Source: a candidate division WOR-3 bacterium (GTDB taxonomy: Bacteria > Hydrothermota > Tepidihabitantia > Tepidihabitantales > Tepidihabitantaceae). Taken from it: 32,703 bases of DNA. Every line of letters starts with the position of its first letter. Position 1 is the stretch's first letter. Positions 8,918 to 17,277 of the stretch are shown piece after piece. A program made the translations under genes and the position numbers. The stretch covers positions 1 to 32,703 of the forward strand of contig JBDRUF010000019.1 of assembly GCA_039801245.1 (NCBI GenBank). The letters are read 5' to 3'. The notes beneath the pieces are model-generated. The model saw nothing but the letters and a program-made list of their open reading frames with translations, did not search any database and was not told where the DNA came from.

Positions 8918-9192
8918 CCGCGCAGGGAACGGATTAAGAGCAGGATACCGAGAATGAGAAATAGCACACCAGCACCAGTCTGAATCCAGCGTATAGGAAA
9001 GACCCTTGTCAGGTTTGAACCAAGGAGCGCAGCCAAAAGGGAGGAAACCGTCAGCGCCAGGGCACTGGCGATAAATACGCCCCAGAAAGATTTGAAACCT
9101 GCGGCAAACGAGAGCGTTGCCAATTGGGTCTTGTCCCCTAATTCGGCAAGGAAAATCGCAACAAAAGTTGTAAGAAAAGTTTTCCAGTCCAT
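8914..9192 (-). CDS. TMEM165/GDT1 (UPF0016) family half-size cation transporter
   Basis: Inner-membrane protein of 92 residues with three hydrophobic segments and one copy of the family signature E-x-G-D-K-T (ELGDKT at 17-22). Eukaryotic GDT1 and longer bacterial forms carry two such motifs. Single-motif forms of about 90 residues are known in bacteria and are thought to dimerise. Related proteins export Mn2+ or exchange Ca2+/Mn2+ for protons, and which ion is moved here cannot be told. It starts 3 bases after the fabD stop and overlaps truD by 4 bases. Confidence 0.9.
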   Translation of the reverse strand: MDWKTFLTTFVAIFLAELGDKTQLATLSFAAGFKSFWGVFIASALALTVSSLLAALLGSNLTRVFPIRWIQTGAGVLFLILGILLLIRSLRG

Positions 9193-9195
9193 TGT

Positions 9196-10125
9196 CTAAA
9201 CTCCTTCCATCAATCCCTTCAATTCGGTTGCCTTCCCTGCCGGACGAACAACTAATTCGCGGTCTATTCGCCTCACAAGGCCCGCTAGGACCTGGCCAGG
9301 ACCCACCTCAAGAAAGTTGTGGCAACCAATCTCTTTAGCGGACCGAATTGTTCTCACCCATTGCACCGGTGAGATTAACTGTTTCTCAAGGTTTGTTCGC
9401 ACCTCATCAGGGCTCTGCGCGATTCTGCCAGTAACATTCATCACAACTGGAAAACGAGGTGGATGAACCTTAATTGAGCGCAAATATTCAGCAAATTCTT
9501 GGGCAGATTCAAAAAGGAGCGGCGAGTGAAATGCACCTGAAACTGGCAACTGCACCACCTTGAGCGCACCGCGACCCTTTGCCAGTTCCATTGCCCTTTT
9601 CACCGCCTCCGGTTCACCCGATATCACCGTTTGCTTCGGCTCATTGTAATTTGCCGGAACAACTACACCACCAGCCTCGACACAAATCGCCTCCACAATC
9701 GCTGAGTCTATTCCGATAATTGCTGCCATTGTTCCCGGTCTTTTCTCGCCCTCATTAAACATCAAAAAAGCCCTGCGCTTTACCAGTTTCAAAACGCTCT
9801 CAAACTCCAAACAGCCGGCAGCATAAAGTGCAGAGTATTCACCTAATGAGTGTCCCGCGGCAAGTGTAGGATGGAAGGAGCCAGAGGTTAGTATCGAAAG
9901 GCAGGCCAGGGAATGAGTGAGAATCGCAGGCTGGGTATAACGGGTCTGACGCAACTCCTCCTCAGGACCTTCAAAGGAGATTCGCTTTATCGGCAGTTGT
10001 AAAATATCTTCCGCGCGGTCATAGATATCCCGAGCCGAAGGAAATGTTTCATACAGGTCGGCACCCATTCCCACATACTGAGAACCCTGACCAGGAAAAA
10101 GGAACGCAAATGAGGTTGGGCTCAT
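9196..10125 (-). CDS. fabD: malonyl-CoA:ACP transacylase
   Basis: Cytoplasmic enzyme loading malonate onto acyl carrier protein for fatty-acid synthesis. The 309 residues fit the family. The oxyanion-loop motif FPGQGSQ lies at 10-16, the nucleophile elbow GHSLG with Ser93, and the catalytic His200 is in GAFHSPL. The ATG at 10125 overlaps the upstream gene as ATGA. No other fab gene (fabH, fabG, acpP, fabF) lies beside it, although these usually cluster. It sits instead inside an envelope operon, perhaps to couple lipid supply to outer-membrane construction. Confidence 0.95.
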   Translation of the reverse strand: MSPTSFAFLFPGQGSQYVGMGADLYETFPSARDIYDRAEDILQLPIKRISFEGPEEELRQTRYTQPAILTHSLACLSILTSGSFHPTLAAGHSLGEYSALYAAGCLEFESVLKLVKRRAFLMFNEGEKRPGTMAAIIGIDSAIVEAICVEAGGVVVPANYNEPKQTVISGEPEAVKRAMELAKGRGALKVVQLPVSGAFHSPLLFESAQEFAEYLRSIKVHPPRFPVVMNVTGRIAQSPDEVRTNLEKQLISPVQWVRTIRSAKEIGCHNFLEVGPGQVLAGLVRRIDRELVVRPAGKATELKGLMEGV

Positions 10126-11012
10126 TTAGCAATGTGAATCTCTATCCGTGACTGCTTTGGCTTCAGCCCAGGAATGAACTTAGGTACAACCTTAAGTACA
10201 TCTTTAGGCAAAACCAGCCGCCTGCCGATTTCTGACTCCATCACCGCACAGCGGTCAAAGCTAAGCTTCTCCTTTTCAGTATAAACATAAACCACCACCT
10301 CTTGGACAACCCTTTTAGTGTGTTCCTTGATGAAATTAGCAATCTCATCCAGTCGTTGCGCTGCCGTAGAAATCAAAGTAGCACCATCGGACACAAACAA
10401 CTCATCAGCAACGATCGATAAAATCCACTCGTTTTTTTCCTCCCAGCTAACGGCGTTGATTTTCATCGGCTCGCAGGGAATACGAGTTTGGTTTCCTCGG
10501 GCGTCATAGGCATTAAAGGTAAAACTGTAAACATCGCCAGTAGGTATCGGCTCACCATCATCTGTACGTCCATCCCAAGTAATTACTGCTGGTGGTTGCC
10601 CCTTTCCTTTAATGTGCCGGACCGTCTCCCCCAGAGAATTGGCAATGACTAGTTCCCAGTTTGCCACTCTTTTTTCAAATTCAGGTAGAAAGACAAGGAT
10701 ATCACCAGCAAGGAAAGTCCGCTCAACCGGCACTCGCAGATACGAAGAGGAAAGAAACTGACGACTAACCAAAAGCGAATCCACCGCTTTAAGCAACTCA
10801 TCATCAAACACATAAGACTCTGAACCAAAAAACTCCTGCACAGGAATCCAAGGGTCAAACTGTGGTACGAGAGAAAACTTCTGGTCAGTGATAACTATCT
10901 CTGCTTCACCAGTAATTAACTCTTCTCCTAATGCATGCTCTCCTGGAGCTGGCTGACTTTCAGGAGTTTGACCGAAAATTAGCGAAAAAATGATAAACAA
11001 AAAACCATTCAT
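10122..11012 (-). CDS. exported FlgD-Ig / OmpA-like chimera (possible Pal stand-in)
   Basis: Secreted protein of about 296 residues. A short signal peptide (FLFIIFSLIFG) has no lipobox cysteine. The middle carries a FlgD-type Ig module with the signature ITWDGRTDDGEPIPTG. The C-terminal 90 residues resemble an OmpA peptidoglycan-binding domain: LDEIANFIKEHTKR, then KLSFDRCAVMESEIGRRL (compare LSxxRA), and a final SRIEIHI. The GHTD part is degenerate (VYTEKE), so peptidoglycan binding may be weak. The start at 11012 forms an ATGA overlap with tonB, while a longer frame to 11045 adds no export signal. Directly after ExbB-ExbD-ExbD-TonB, it occupies the place Pal has in Tol operons. Confidence 0.7.
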   Translation of the reverse strand: MNGFLFIIFSLIFGQTPESQPAPGEHALGEELITGEAEIVITDQKFSLVPQFDPWIPVQEFFGSESYVFDDELLKAVDSLLVSRQFLSSSYLRVPVERTFLAGDILVFLPEFEKRVANWELVIANSLGETVRHIKGKGQPPAVITWDGRTDDGEPIPTGDVYSFTFNAYDARGNQTRIPCEPMKINAVSWEEKNEWILSIVADELFVSDGATLISTAAQRLDEIANFIKEHTKRVVQEVVVYVYTEKEKLSFDRCAVMESEIGRRLVLPKDVLKVVPKFIPGLKPKQSRIEIHIAK

Positions 11013-11917
11013 GCCAATTGGAATATGAAAGTGACTTCCCCCCACTGTTCCTCAGACTTAACCCCTGGTCCAAGGGGTGCAAACTCCCACAATTGCAATG
11101 CTTCCACCACCACCAGGTCAAGGTCAGGATAACCAGAACTAATAACAACCTGAGGAATCCCCTTCACCTGTCCATTAGGCAAAACCCAGATGCGTACAGT
11201 TACCTTGCCACTGATATGTTGGTCAAGTGCCCATTTGGGATAGCGGGGTTTGACCTTTTTGAGGATTTGGCGCTCTCGAATCGGACCAGCAATTTGAAAA
11301 CTTGTCCCTTTGCCAACCGGAACGGAAACGGTTGGTTGCGGTTGAGCAAGCGGCTCTTTTATAATCTGGGTAGAGGCTGGTTTATCAACCGCACGACGCT
11401 CAAGCGAAAGTTGCGGCTGAGGAGGTGCATGCGGAATACCAGGAACTCCGCGCAGTCCGAGTGCACCACCAGAACCACCACCGCTCCTTTCCAAGACTAT
11501 TGGTGCCTGTGACAAAATCTCCTCCGTAGTCTGCGCCGAACCTTTACCACCGAGGCGTATCACATCCATTTCCTCGCTTTGGGCGAGTTCGTAACGCTCA
11601 AGTTCTATCCGCGCCTGGGATGGAGACCTTTCCAGGGTAGTACTCATATCAAAGGGTACAGCCTCTTCTTCAGCACCACCTCCAAAATAGGCTGGGGGTT
11701 CTTTGCCTTGACCTAAACCCTGACCTGTGCCAGAGGCACGTGTTATCTTGGCCACCTCAGGACGATAAGTCACATCCATAAATGTCACCTCCTGAAGGTC
11801 AAATCCAGTATCAATCGCCTCTCGGGAACGGGAAATAAGGAAAATCATCATAACATGAAAAACCGCCGATATCAAAAGAGCAATTTCAAGGGTGTGGGTC
11901 TTTTGTTGCGCAAACAT
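11009..11917 (-). CDS. tonB: TonB family energy-transducing protein
   Basis: Periplasm-spanning protein coupling the ExbB/ExbD motor to an outer-membrane partner. Residues of about 10-30 form the membrane anchor (IALLISAVFHVMMIFLIS). The middle is rich in Pro, Gln and Gly, as TonB linkers are. The last 90 residues are a TonB C-terminal domain, with KPRYPKWALDQHISGKVTVR, LPNGQVKG, and VVVEALQLWEFAP at the end. Two starts are possible: GTG at 11923, overlapping the exbD stop, and ATG at 11917. The latter has a better-spaced GAGG-type ribosome site and was chosen. It forms one operon with exbB and both exbD genes. No TonB-dependent receptor is visible, so the partner may be the neighbouring barrel or the OmpA-like protein. 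Confidence 0.9.
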   Translation of the reverse strand: MFAQQKTHTLEIALLISAVFHVMMIFLISRSREAIDTGFDLQEVTFMDVTYRPEVAKITRASGTGQGLGQGKEPPAYFGGGAEEEAVPFDMSTTLERSPSQARIELERYELAQSEEMDVIRLGGKGSAQTTEEILSQAPIVLERSGGGSGGALGLRGVPGIPHAPPQPQLSLERRAVDKPASTQIIKEPLAQPQPTVSVPVGKGTSFQIAGPIRERQILKKVKPRYPKWALDQHISGKVTVRIWVLPNGQVKGIPQVVISSGYPDLDLVVVEALQLWEFAPLGPGVKSEEQWGEVTFIFQLA

Positions 11918-11919
11918 CC

Positions 11920-12318
11920 TCACCTCTCCCTAATCTTTTTAGTCGCACAGGCAATCCGAAGCGCACCCGCCTGTCGCGCACAGGCAAGTATGTCCAAAAC
12001 GGACGAGTGTAAACATTCTTTATCCGCTCTGATTATAACGAGCGCATAAGGGTCTCTGGCAATCTCAACGGCAAGCCGATTCTTCAAATCATCAAGATCT
12101 TTAACCGGCTGGTCGTTAAAGTAAAGAAAACCCTGAGTGGTCAGGGTAACGGTAACATCATCTTCGGTTTTTCGCTCAGCGGTATGGGTTTCAGGAACAT
12201 TAACCGGCGTTGAGTTATGGGTTAAGACCATCGGTGCAACCACCATCATCACTAAAACAAGTATTAACCCAACACACGCCATTGGTAAAATGTCAATATT
12301 TGGTGCCTCTTTTATCAT
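11920..12318 (-). CDS. exbD: ExbD/TolR-like protein lacking the membrane Asp (second copy)
   Basis: Small biopolymer-transport protein of 132 residues: one N-terminal membrane segment (about 12-33) and a periplasmic domain ending in the usual SSVLDILACARQAG helix. Aligned on the conserved Pro before the membrane segment and the AP after it, the position of the essential ExbD aspartate (as in PLVDVVL) holds Cys15 (PMACVGL). This copy therefore probably cannot carry protons by itself. The ATG overlaps the preceding exbD stop as ATGA, and the 3' end overlaps tonB. I infer that it pairs with the other ExbD in a heterodimer. A sensory or structural role alone is the alternative. Confidence 0.82.
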   Translation of the reverse strand: MIKEAPNIDILPMACVGLILVLVMMVVAPMVLTHNSTPVNVPETHTAERKTEDDVTVTLTTQGFLYFNDQPVKDLDDLKNRLAVEIARDPYALVIIRADKECLHSSVLDILACARQAGALRIACATKKIRER

Positions 12319-12731
12319 TTAGCTTTCCTTGTTCTGAGAAGTGCCACATCTGCTGCACCCGCCTGTTTTGCTATGTCCAAAACCATCATCACCCTCTCAT
12401 ATTTTACCAAATCCTCAGCTGCTACCACAACCCGACGCTCAATGCTACGCTGAAGAAGTCGGGGCAGAAGTTCAGCAAGGTTTTCAAATGATACCTGGGC
12501 TTCATTCAAAAGGATCCTGCCGTCATTGGTCAGATAGACATTGGCTTTAATATCCGAGCCAGGCTCATTTACCCCTGCCTTTATGGCGCCGGGTGCTGAG
12601 ACAAATATCCCCGTCTCAAAAAAAAGCGGCATCGAGACCATAAAGGCAATCACCAGCGAAAGGGCAATATCCACAAGGGAATTCAAAACGAGTCTTGGGT
12701 TGCGTCGTGGTTCCCATCCTCTTCTGCGCAT
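12315..12731 (-). CDS. exbD: ExbD/TolR biopolymer transport protein (first copy)
   Basis: Inner-membrane motor component of 138 residues that works with ExbB in using the proton gradient. A basic cytoplasmic start (RRRGWEPRRNPR) precedes a membrane segment containing the conserved Asp in SLVDIALSLVI (about residue 21). The periplasmic domain follows, with VYLTNDGRILLN and the C-terminal helix VMMVLDIAKQAGAADVALL. It starts 2 bases after exbB and overlaps the second exbD by 4 bases. This is the proton-competent member of the pair. Confidence 0.9.
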   Translation of the reverse strand: MRRRGWEPRRNPRLVLNSLVDIALSLVIAFMVSMPLFFETGIFVSAPGAIKAGVNEPGSDIKANVYLTNDGRILLNEAQVSFENLAELLPRLLQRSIERRVVVAAEDLVKYERVMMVLDIAKQAGAADVALLRTRKAK

Positions 12732-12733
12732 TT

Positions 12734-13453
12734 TCAGAACCTCCAGGTCGAATCCTCAATAGTCCGGGGCTTTCCTACCGTTGCGTTTCTAACCGGGGGG
12801 TTGTCCCCGGGACTGGCTCCATCTCCGGTCTGTGCCTTGTAACGCTCTAAAATCACTATTAGCCGCTCAGATGCGCTTTCCAGAGCCATCGTGAGGTCCA
12901 GAGATTTTTTGGAAAAGTAATTATAAAAAAAGAGCACCGGTATGCCAATCAGCAGCCCGAAAGCGGTTGTAAGTAGTGCCTCGGCGATGCCTTTTGATAC
13001 CACCGCGGGACCACCAGAACCAGTTGCAGCAATATTGCTGAATGCGCCAATCAATCCGACAACCGTGCCTAAAAGCCCTAAAAGTGTCGCCGCATTGGCA
13101 AGAGTACCCATACCACCTAATAGCCGTTCATAACGAATGCGCTCTTCCAGTATCAGGCTATAAAGTAAATCAGACAGTTCGTCAGCCCCAAGCGTAATGT
13201 TATCAAGGGCCACAGTGAAAAGTCTACCCAGCGGGTTCTTTTGCTCACGACTCCAATCCAAGGCTGGTTGAACACCGGACTGAAAAAGGATCTCTCTGAG
13301 GTCCCGAAGCCCTTTACTGGCATTAAATCGATTTTTAGTGAAATACCAGAAGCGCTCAATGATTAACGCTAAGGCAACAATAGAGGCTATGAGCAAAATC
13401 ATCATCACTGCGCTGTTCTTAAAGATTGAAATTAGACTCTGACCTAGTATCAT
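12734..13453 (-). CDS. exbB: ExbB/TolQ/MotA-type proton channel protein
   Basis: Inner-membrane protein of 239 residues forming the ring around ExbD. Three hydrophobic segments are visible, at about 13-33, 112-140 and 160-180. The family core ATLLGLLGTVVGLIGAF, including the conserved Thr in the second membrane helix, and the third-helix segment GIAEALLTTAFGLLIGIPVLFFYNYF are intact. The ATG abuts the TAA of the TPR gene. A C-terminal tail rich in Gly, Pro and Asn follows the last helix. ExbB, TolQ and MotA cannot be separated by sequence alone. The two ExbD proteins and TonB next door favour ExbB/TolQ. Confidence 0.92.
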   Translation of the reverse strand: MILGQSLISIFKNSAVMMILLIASIVALALIIERFWYFTKNRFNASKGLRDLREILFQSGVQPALDWSREQKNPLGRLFTVALDNITLGADELSDLLYSLILEERIRYERLLGGMGTLANAATLLGLLGTVVGLIGAFSNIAATGSGGPAVVSKGIAEALLTTAFGLLIGIPVLFFYNYFSKKSLDLTMALESASERLIVILERYKAQTGDGASPGDNPPVRNATVGKPRTIEDSTWRF

Positions 13454-15949
13454 TTATTTATCTCCTTGTGCTTTTGTCTCCTTGATTTTTTCTGCCGGCA
13501 CATCGGGGGAATCGGGCGTCTGGCTTCCAGTAGCGCCCAGCCGCTGCCGACAAAGCTCTAAATTCTTTCGGGCACTCTCAACATACTCAGAAGCAGGGAA
13601 TGAATCAACAACCATCTGGAATGACGACAGTGCCTTGTTATATTCACCGGCATTGAAATAAGCAACCCCCTGGTTGAAAAAGGCGCCACTCCTTAAGTCA
13701 TGTTTAGGGAAATAGTCAAGGAACTTTTGATACGCCTGGGCTGACTCATACCACCTTTTTAACTGGGCATAGGCCTCAGCGGTCAATAGTTGCGCATCAC
13801 CAGCAACCGCCGAATTAGGAGAGTTAACCACTACCTGCTGAAGTGGTATTATCGCCTCATCATATCTACCCGCATCAAACAGTTCTTTCCCCCTTCTAAA
13901 ATACCCTTCTGCTGCCAGCTCCGACTCGGGAAATCTCTTGAGAAATTCCTGTCTCAAAGTGGTATCCTCCTGACTGGCGAGATAATAAGCCATCTCCAGA
14001 CTCTTACGCACACTTGGCGCCTGCCGGTCTGAGGGATAAATGTCGAGGAACTTCTGATACTCCCGAATGGCATCCAAGAATTGGCGCCGATTGTAATAGC
14101 ACTGGGCGATGAGTGCCTGCGAAGCCGGTGCAAATGAAGAAAAAGGATAACGCTCAATGACAAATTGAAAGGCGGCAATGGCTTTATCATATTCCAATGC
14201 CTTGAAATAGGTATCACCGGTGCGAAAAGCCGCTTCTGCTGCCTTGAGGTTACCGGAAGGATATTTATTAATCAATGCGGTCCAGGCATCCACCGCTTGG
14301 CCATAATATTTTAACTGGTAATAGCAGTATCCAGCATAGAAGTAGCCAGGAATTGCGGCAGAGGGAATGTCAGGGAAGGTATTGGTCAAGGCCTCAAATA
14401 CATCCAACGCCTTTAAATACTCTTTTTTGTTAAAAAGAGAATAGCCATACCCAAGGTAGGCAGAGATAGTAAAAAATGTGTCGTTAAGTTGAGAGGTAAG
14501 GAGGATTTTAAAGGCATCGGTTGCCTCAGATAGGCGGTTGAGGTGATAGAGGCAATAGGCGCGCCCAAGTCGGGCATAATGGAAAGTAGTAGCATCGTTT
14601 TTCCGCTGGAAACTCTCTTGATAATACTGTTCTGCCTCCCTATACTTCTGAGCGTAATAAAACGCCTCCGCAAGAAAATAAAGTGTCCGGGTCCGCCAGC
14701 AAGTGGTGTCATCAGGATAGTCAATGACGTGTTTCGTTCCCAATGCCATTGCCTTTTCAAACTGACTGGTGGTATTTAGGGTCAAAAGAAGCATGGCTGC
14801 TGCCGGCTCGCGGAACGCGGTAGTGCCATAATCGATAAGAACCTTTTCAAACTGTTTGATAGCATCGTCATAATTGCCCGTCTGGTAGTAAAGACTCCCG
14901 AGGAAGTAAAAACCAACTCCAGAGAGTTCGCCACTGGTAAACATCCTCGCCAACTGACTGGTGGTGAGGATAGCCTGAGCGGTATCAGCACTTGCCAGCA
15001 TCGCCTGCGCCAGTTGGAGGTGGGCATAGGTTGACAGCTTACTGCGGGGGTAGTTTGAACGAACCTTTTGGAAACGCTCTACCGCCTGCTCTGGTCTACC
15101 CAGCGCCATTTCGGCATAGGCAATGAAGTAGTTGGCGTGGGCTGCAAGGAAGTTATTCGAGGCGCGAGTAAGTGGCAGAAGGTGCTCAATTGCGCTCGGA
15201 TATTCCTTCTGGGCTATTAATGCACAGGCTAAGAAGTAATGAGCGTAATCGGCAAACGGAGAATGGGAAAACCGCTCAAGAAAGAACCCAAACTTTGCCC
15301 GAGCACCATCGTAATCCCGATGTAAGAAAAGTGCCAGTCCGGCCTCAAAGTGGGCAATCTCTGCTAATGGTGTAGCGGGATGGCTGTCGCTAACCTCTTT
15401 AAATTTCAAAAGTGCTAAAAGTGGTTTGCCAAGTTTCGCGTAGGTCTTGCCCAAATAAAGTTTTGCCTCAGGGAGGTCTGCCATCTCAAGTTTCGCCCGT
15501 GCCTGTTCATAGGAATGTTGGAAATAGTATAAAATCCCCAGGGCGAAATTAGCACGCGGGTTGTTCTCATAACCCGGCTCCTTTAACAGCTTCTCGCAGA
15601 TAACTTGCGCCTGGCGGAAGTTGCCCATCATAATATATGTCAGCACCGCTCCATACATCGCCTCTGGTTTTATATACGAATAACGATGGCGCTCAAATAG
15701 ATACTGAAATATCTTTAACGCCGCTTGATAATTACCCTGGTTAAAATGGCATTCAGCAAGGGTATAGCGTAATTCGTCACCATATTCACTTTCACCAAAC
15801 TCTCGAATAAGCCCCTGCAGCTGCCTAATCGCCCGTTCATATTCACCATCAGCGATCAAAACTTGAATTTGGTTGTATCTTTCAGTTAGCCTGCGGGTCT
15901 CCTGTGATGTCAGGACAAAAGGAATTGTCAAAAGTATTGCTAAACTCAT
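13454..15949 (-). CDS. exported tetratricopeptide-repeat protein
   Basis: An 831-residue protein with a signal peptide (LAILLTIPFVLTS) and TPR-type helical repeats over nearly its whole length, such as YERAIRQLQGLIREFG, NYQAALKIFQYLFERH, NYDDAIKQFEKVLIDYG, EYDKAIAAFQFVIERYP and EYNKALSSFQMVVDSFP. The repeat style (Y..A...F..V...YP) is that of periplasmic YbgF/CpoB and BamD-like proteins. The C-terminal 30 residues are charged and unstructured. No lipobox is seen. The start overlaps the upstream gene as ATGA. Next to ExbB/ExbD/TonB, a role as periplasmic scaffold, like CpoB in Tol operons but far larger, is an inference. Confidence 0.85.
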   Translation of the reverse strand: MSLAILLTIPFVLTSQETRRLTERYNQIQVLIADGEYERAIRQLQGLIREFGESEYGDELRYTLAECHFNQGNYQAALKIFQYLFERHRYSYIKPEAMYGAVLTYIMMGNFRQAQVICEKLLKEPGYENNPRANFALGILYYFQHSYEQARAKLEMADLPEAKLYLGKTYAKLGKPLLALLKFKEVSDSHPATPLAEIAHFEAGLALFLHRDYDGARAKFGFFLERFSHSPFADYAHYFLACALIAQKEYPSAIEHLLPLTRASNNFLAAHANYFIAYAEMALGRPEQAVERFQKVRSNYPRSKLSTYAHLQLAQAMLASADTAQAILTTSQLARMFTSGELSGVGFYFLGSLYYQTGNYDDAIKQFEKVLIDYGTTAFREPAAAMLLLTLNTTSQFEKAMALGTKHVIDYPDDTTCWRTRTLYFLAEAFYYAQKYREAEQYYQESFQRKNDATTFHYARLGRAYCLYHLNRLSEATDAFKILLTSQLNDTFFTISAYLGYGYSLFNKKEYLKALDVFEALTNTFPDIPSAAIPGYFYAGYCYYQLKYYGQAVDAWTALINKYPSGNLKAAEAAFRTGDTYFKALEYDKAIAAFQFVIERYPFSSFAPASQALIAQCYYNRRQFLDAIREYQKFLDIYPSDRQAPSVRKSLEMAYYLASQEDTTLRQEFLKRFPESELAAEGYFRRGKELFDAGRYDEAIIPLQQVVVNSPNSAVAGDAQLLTAEAYAQLKRWYESAQAYQKFLDYFPKHDLRSGAFFNQGVAYFNAGEYNKALSSFQMVVDSFPASEYVESARKNLELCRQRLGATGSQTPDSPDVPAEKIKETKAQGDK

Positions 15950-17277
15950 TGCTTCCTGGATTTAATTTCTATCTTGCCCTGAGGACCCCGAGTGAAAACC
16001 GTAGTCAACAAACCGCTGGATTTTAGCGAAAGGTTACGCTGGTCAACAACCACCATCTCGTAGTAATATCTGCCATCGGGAACTAACCTGCCCGCATCGT
16101 CCAGCCCATCCCACAAGAGCCGCGGCGGTGGTGCATCCCAGCCACTGTATGAGCGCACCAACTCGCCATACGAATTTTTAATGATAACCTGCCAGCGCTT
16201 TGCCGGCGCACGAGAAAGACAGCGGACATCCATCCATAGAACATTTGTTTTATCTTCAGGCGTCGGAGTAAAAAGCTTGGGGAAACCGTCAATCCACACC
16301 CGGAAGCCGCCAAAATTCAAAGATAAACCCAGTTTGTGTGTCGGTGCCAGCTGGAAGGTGGATTGGTAGTGAATTAAAATCGCATAATCAATACCCAATG
16401 ACATCTTACCCCAGGATTGGTGAATTCCTAAGCCAAAACTGAGTTCATTGAGGTCAATCCCAGCACGCTGAATCAGAACACCGGGAAGAATCTCAAACTC
16501 CAACCCACCGCGAGGCCTAACGTCCAGCTTGTATGCACCTAATTTACCACCAGAGTCAATCTTGCGAACAATGGGCGAGGTTAAATCCGCCGTAATTGTT
16601 ACCCGATTATCAATAAACCGCACCGCTGCGCCAGCACGGATCGTACGGGGATATCGGTCGGAAACACTGTAAAGGGTTAAAACGGGCTCTACCACATTCT
16701 GCATCGCCAAACCAAAACTGAACGGTCCCAAATCCCTTAGGAGAAGCCCTAAATCAGCACCAATGCCCACATCAGCATATTGCGCCAGGTTTTTTAAGAG
16801 TAGTTTTACCGTCCCGCCCAAGCCTACAATTGGAAAAGGATTGTAACCATAGGAAACAATAAAAGCATTCTCCGAAAAAAATGTAGGCTGGTAAGGGTAG
16901 TTTTCTGGAGTCCGGGAGTCTATCCCCTCCGCACCAAAATTCAATATACCCAACCCAAACCCGCCGAACTCTCTTGTCGGTAAAGTATAGGCAAGGTACT
17001 CCATTCTTGCCCCGTAAAGTTGTGCATGGGAGATTAAAACCTCCTGACTGTTCAACTGGAAAAGACCGCCCGGATTAAAATACAAAGCCTGGGCATCATC
17101 GGCTATAGCCACAAACGCCTTTCCCATCCCTAAACTCCTGGGTGCGCACCCATAATCAAGAAATGCGCCTGGAAGCCCCCCCTCGAATGCCAGGGCTGGA
17201 CACAGGAAAAGGCATAGGTATATGGTAAGGTAAATAATTCTCAACCTTAAGCTTGACCTTTGCCTGTTCCTTTTCAC
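15946..17277 (-). CDS. PorV/PorQ-like (UPF0164) outer-membrane barrel with C-terminal FlgD-Ig module
   Basis: Outer-membrane protein of 443 residues. After a basic start and signal peptide (IYLTIYLCLFLCPALAF) comes the PorV/UPF0164 opening pattern: SLGMGKAFVAIADDAQALYFNPGGL, then barrel-like alternating strands to about residue 330. The last 95 residues are a FlgD-type Ig module with NSYGELVRSYSG and LLWDGLDDAGRLVPDGRYYYEM. PorV proteins of type IX secretion carry no such tail, so this is a lineage-specific fusion. The GTG start overlaps the upstream stop as GTGA. No other type IX component is in the window, so a secretion role is only a possibility. A structural porin is the alternative. Confidence 0.78.
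   Translation of the reverse strand: MKRNRQRSSLRLRIIYLTIYLCLFLCPALAFEGGLPGAFLDYGCAPRSLGMGKAFVAIADDAQALYFNPGGLFQLNSQEVLISHAQLYGARMEYLAYTLPTREFGGFGLGILNFGAEGIDSRTPENYPYQPTFFSENAFIVSYGYNPFPIVGLGGTVKLLLKNLAQYADVGIGADLGLLLRDLGPFSFGLAMQNVVEPVLTLYSVSDRYPRTIRAGAAVRFIDNRVTITADLTSPIVRKIDSGGKLGAYKLDVRPRGGLEFEILPGVLIQRAGIDLNELSFGLGIHQSWGKMSLGIDYAILIHYQSTFQLAPTHKLGLSLNFGGFRVWIDGFPKLFTPTPEDKTNVLWMDVRCLSRAPAKRWQVIIKNSYGELVRSYSGWDAPPPRLLWDGLDDAGRLVPDGRYYYEMVVVDQRNLSLKSSGLLTTVFTRGPQGKIEIKSRKQ

Noticed and set aside
13454-15949. Frames opposite the TPR gene and other long genes
   Set aside because: They have no family motifs or ribosome sites and lie fully inside well-supported genes on the other strand.
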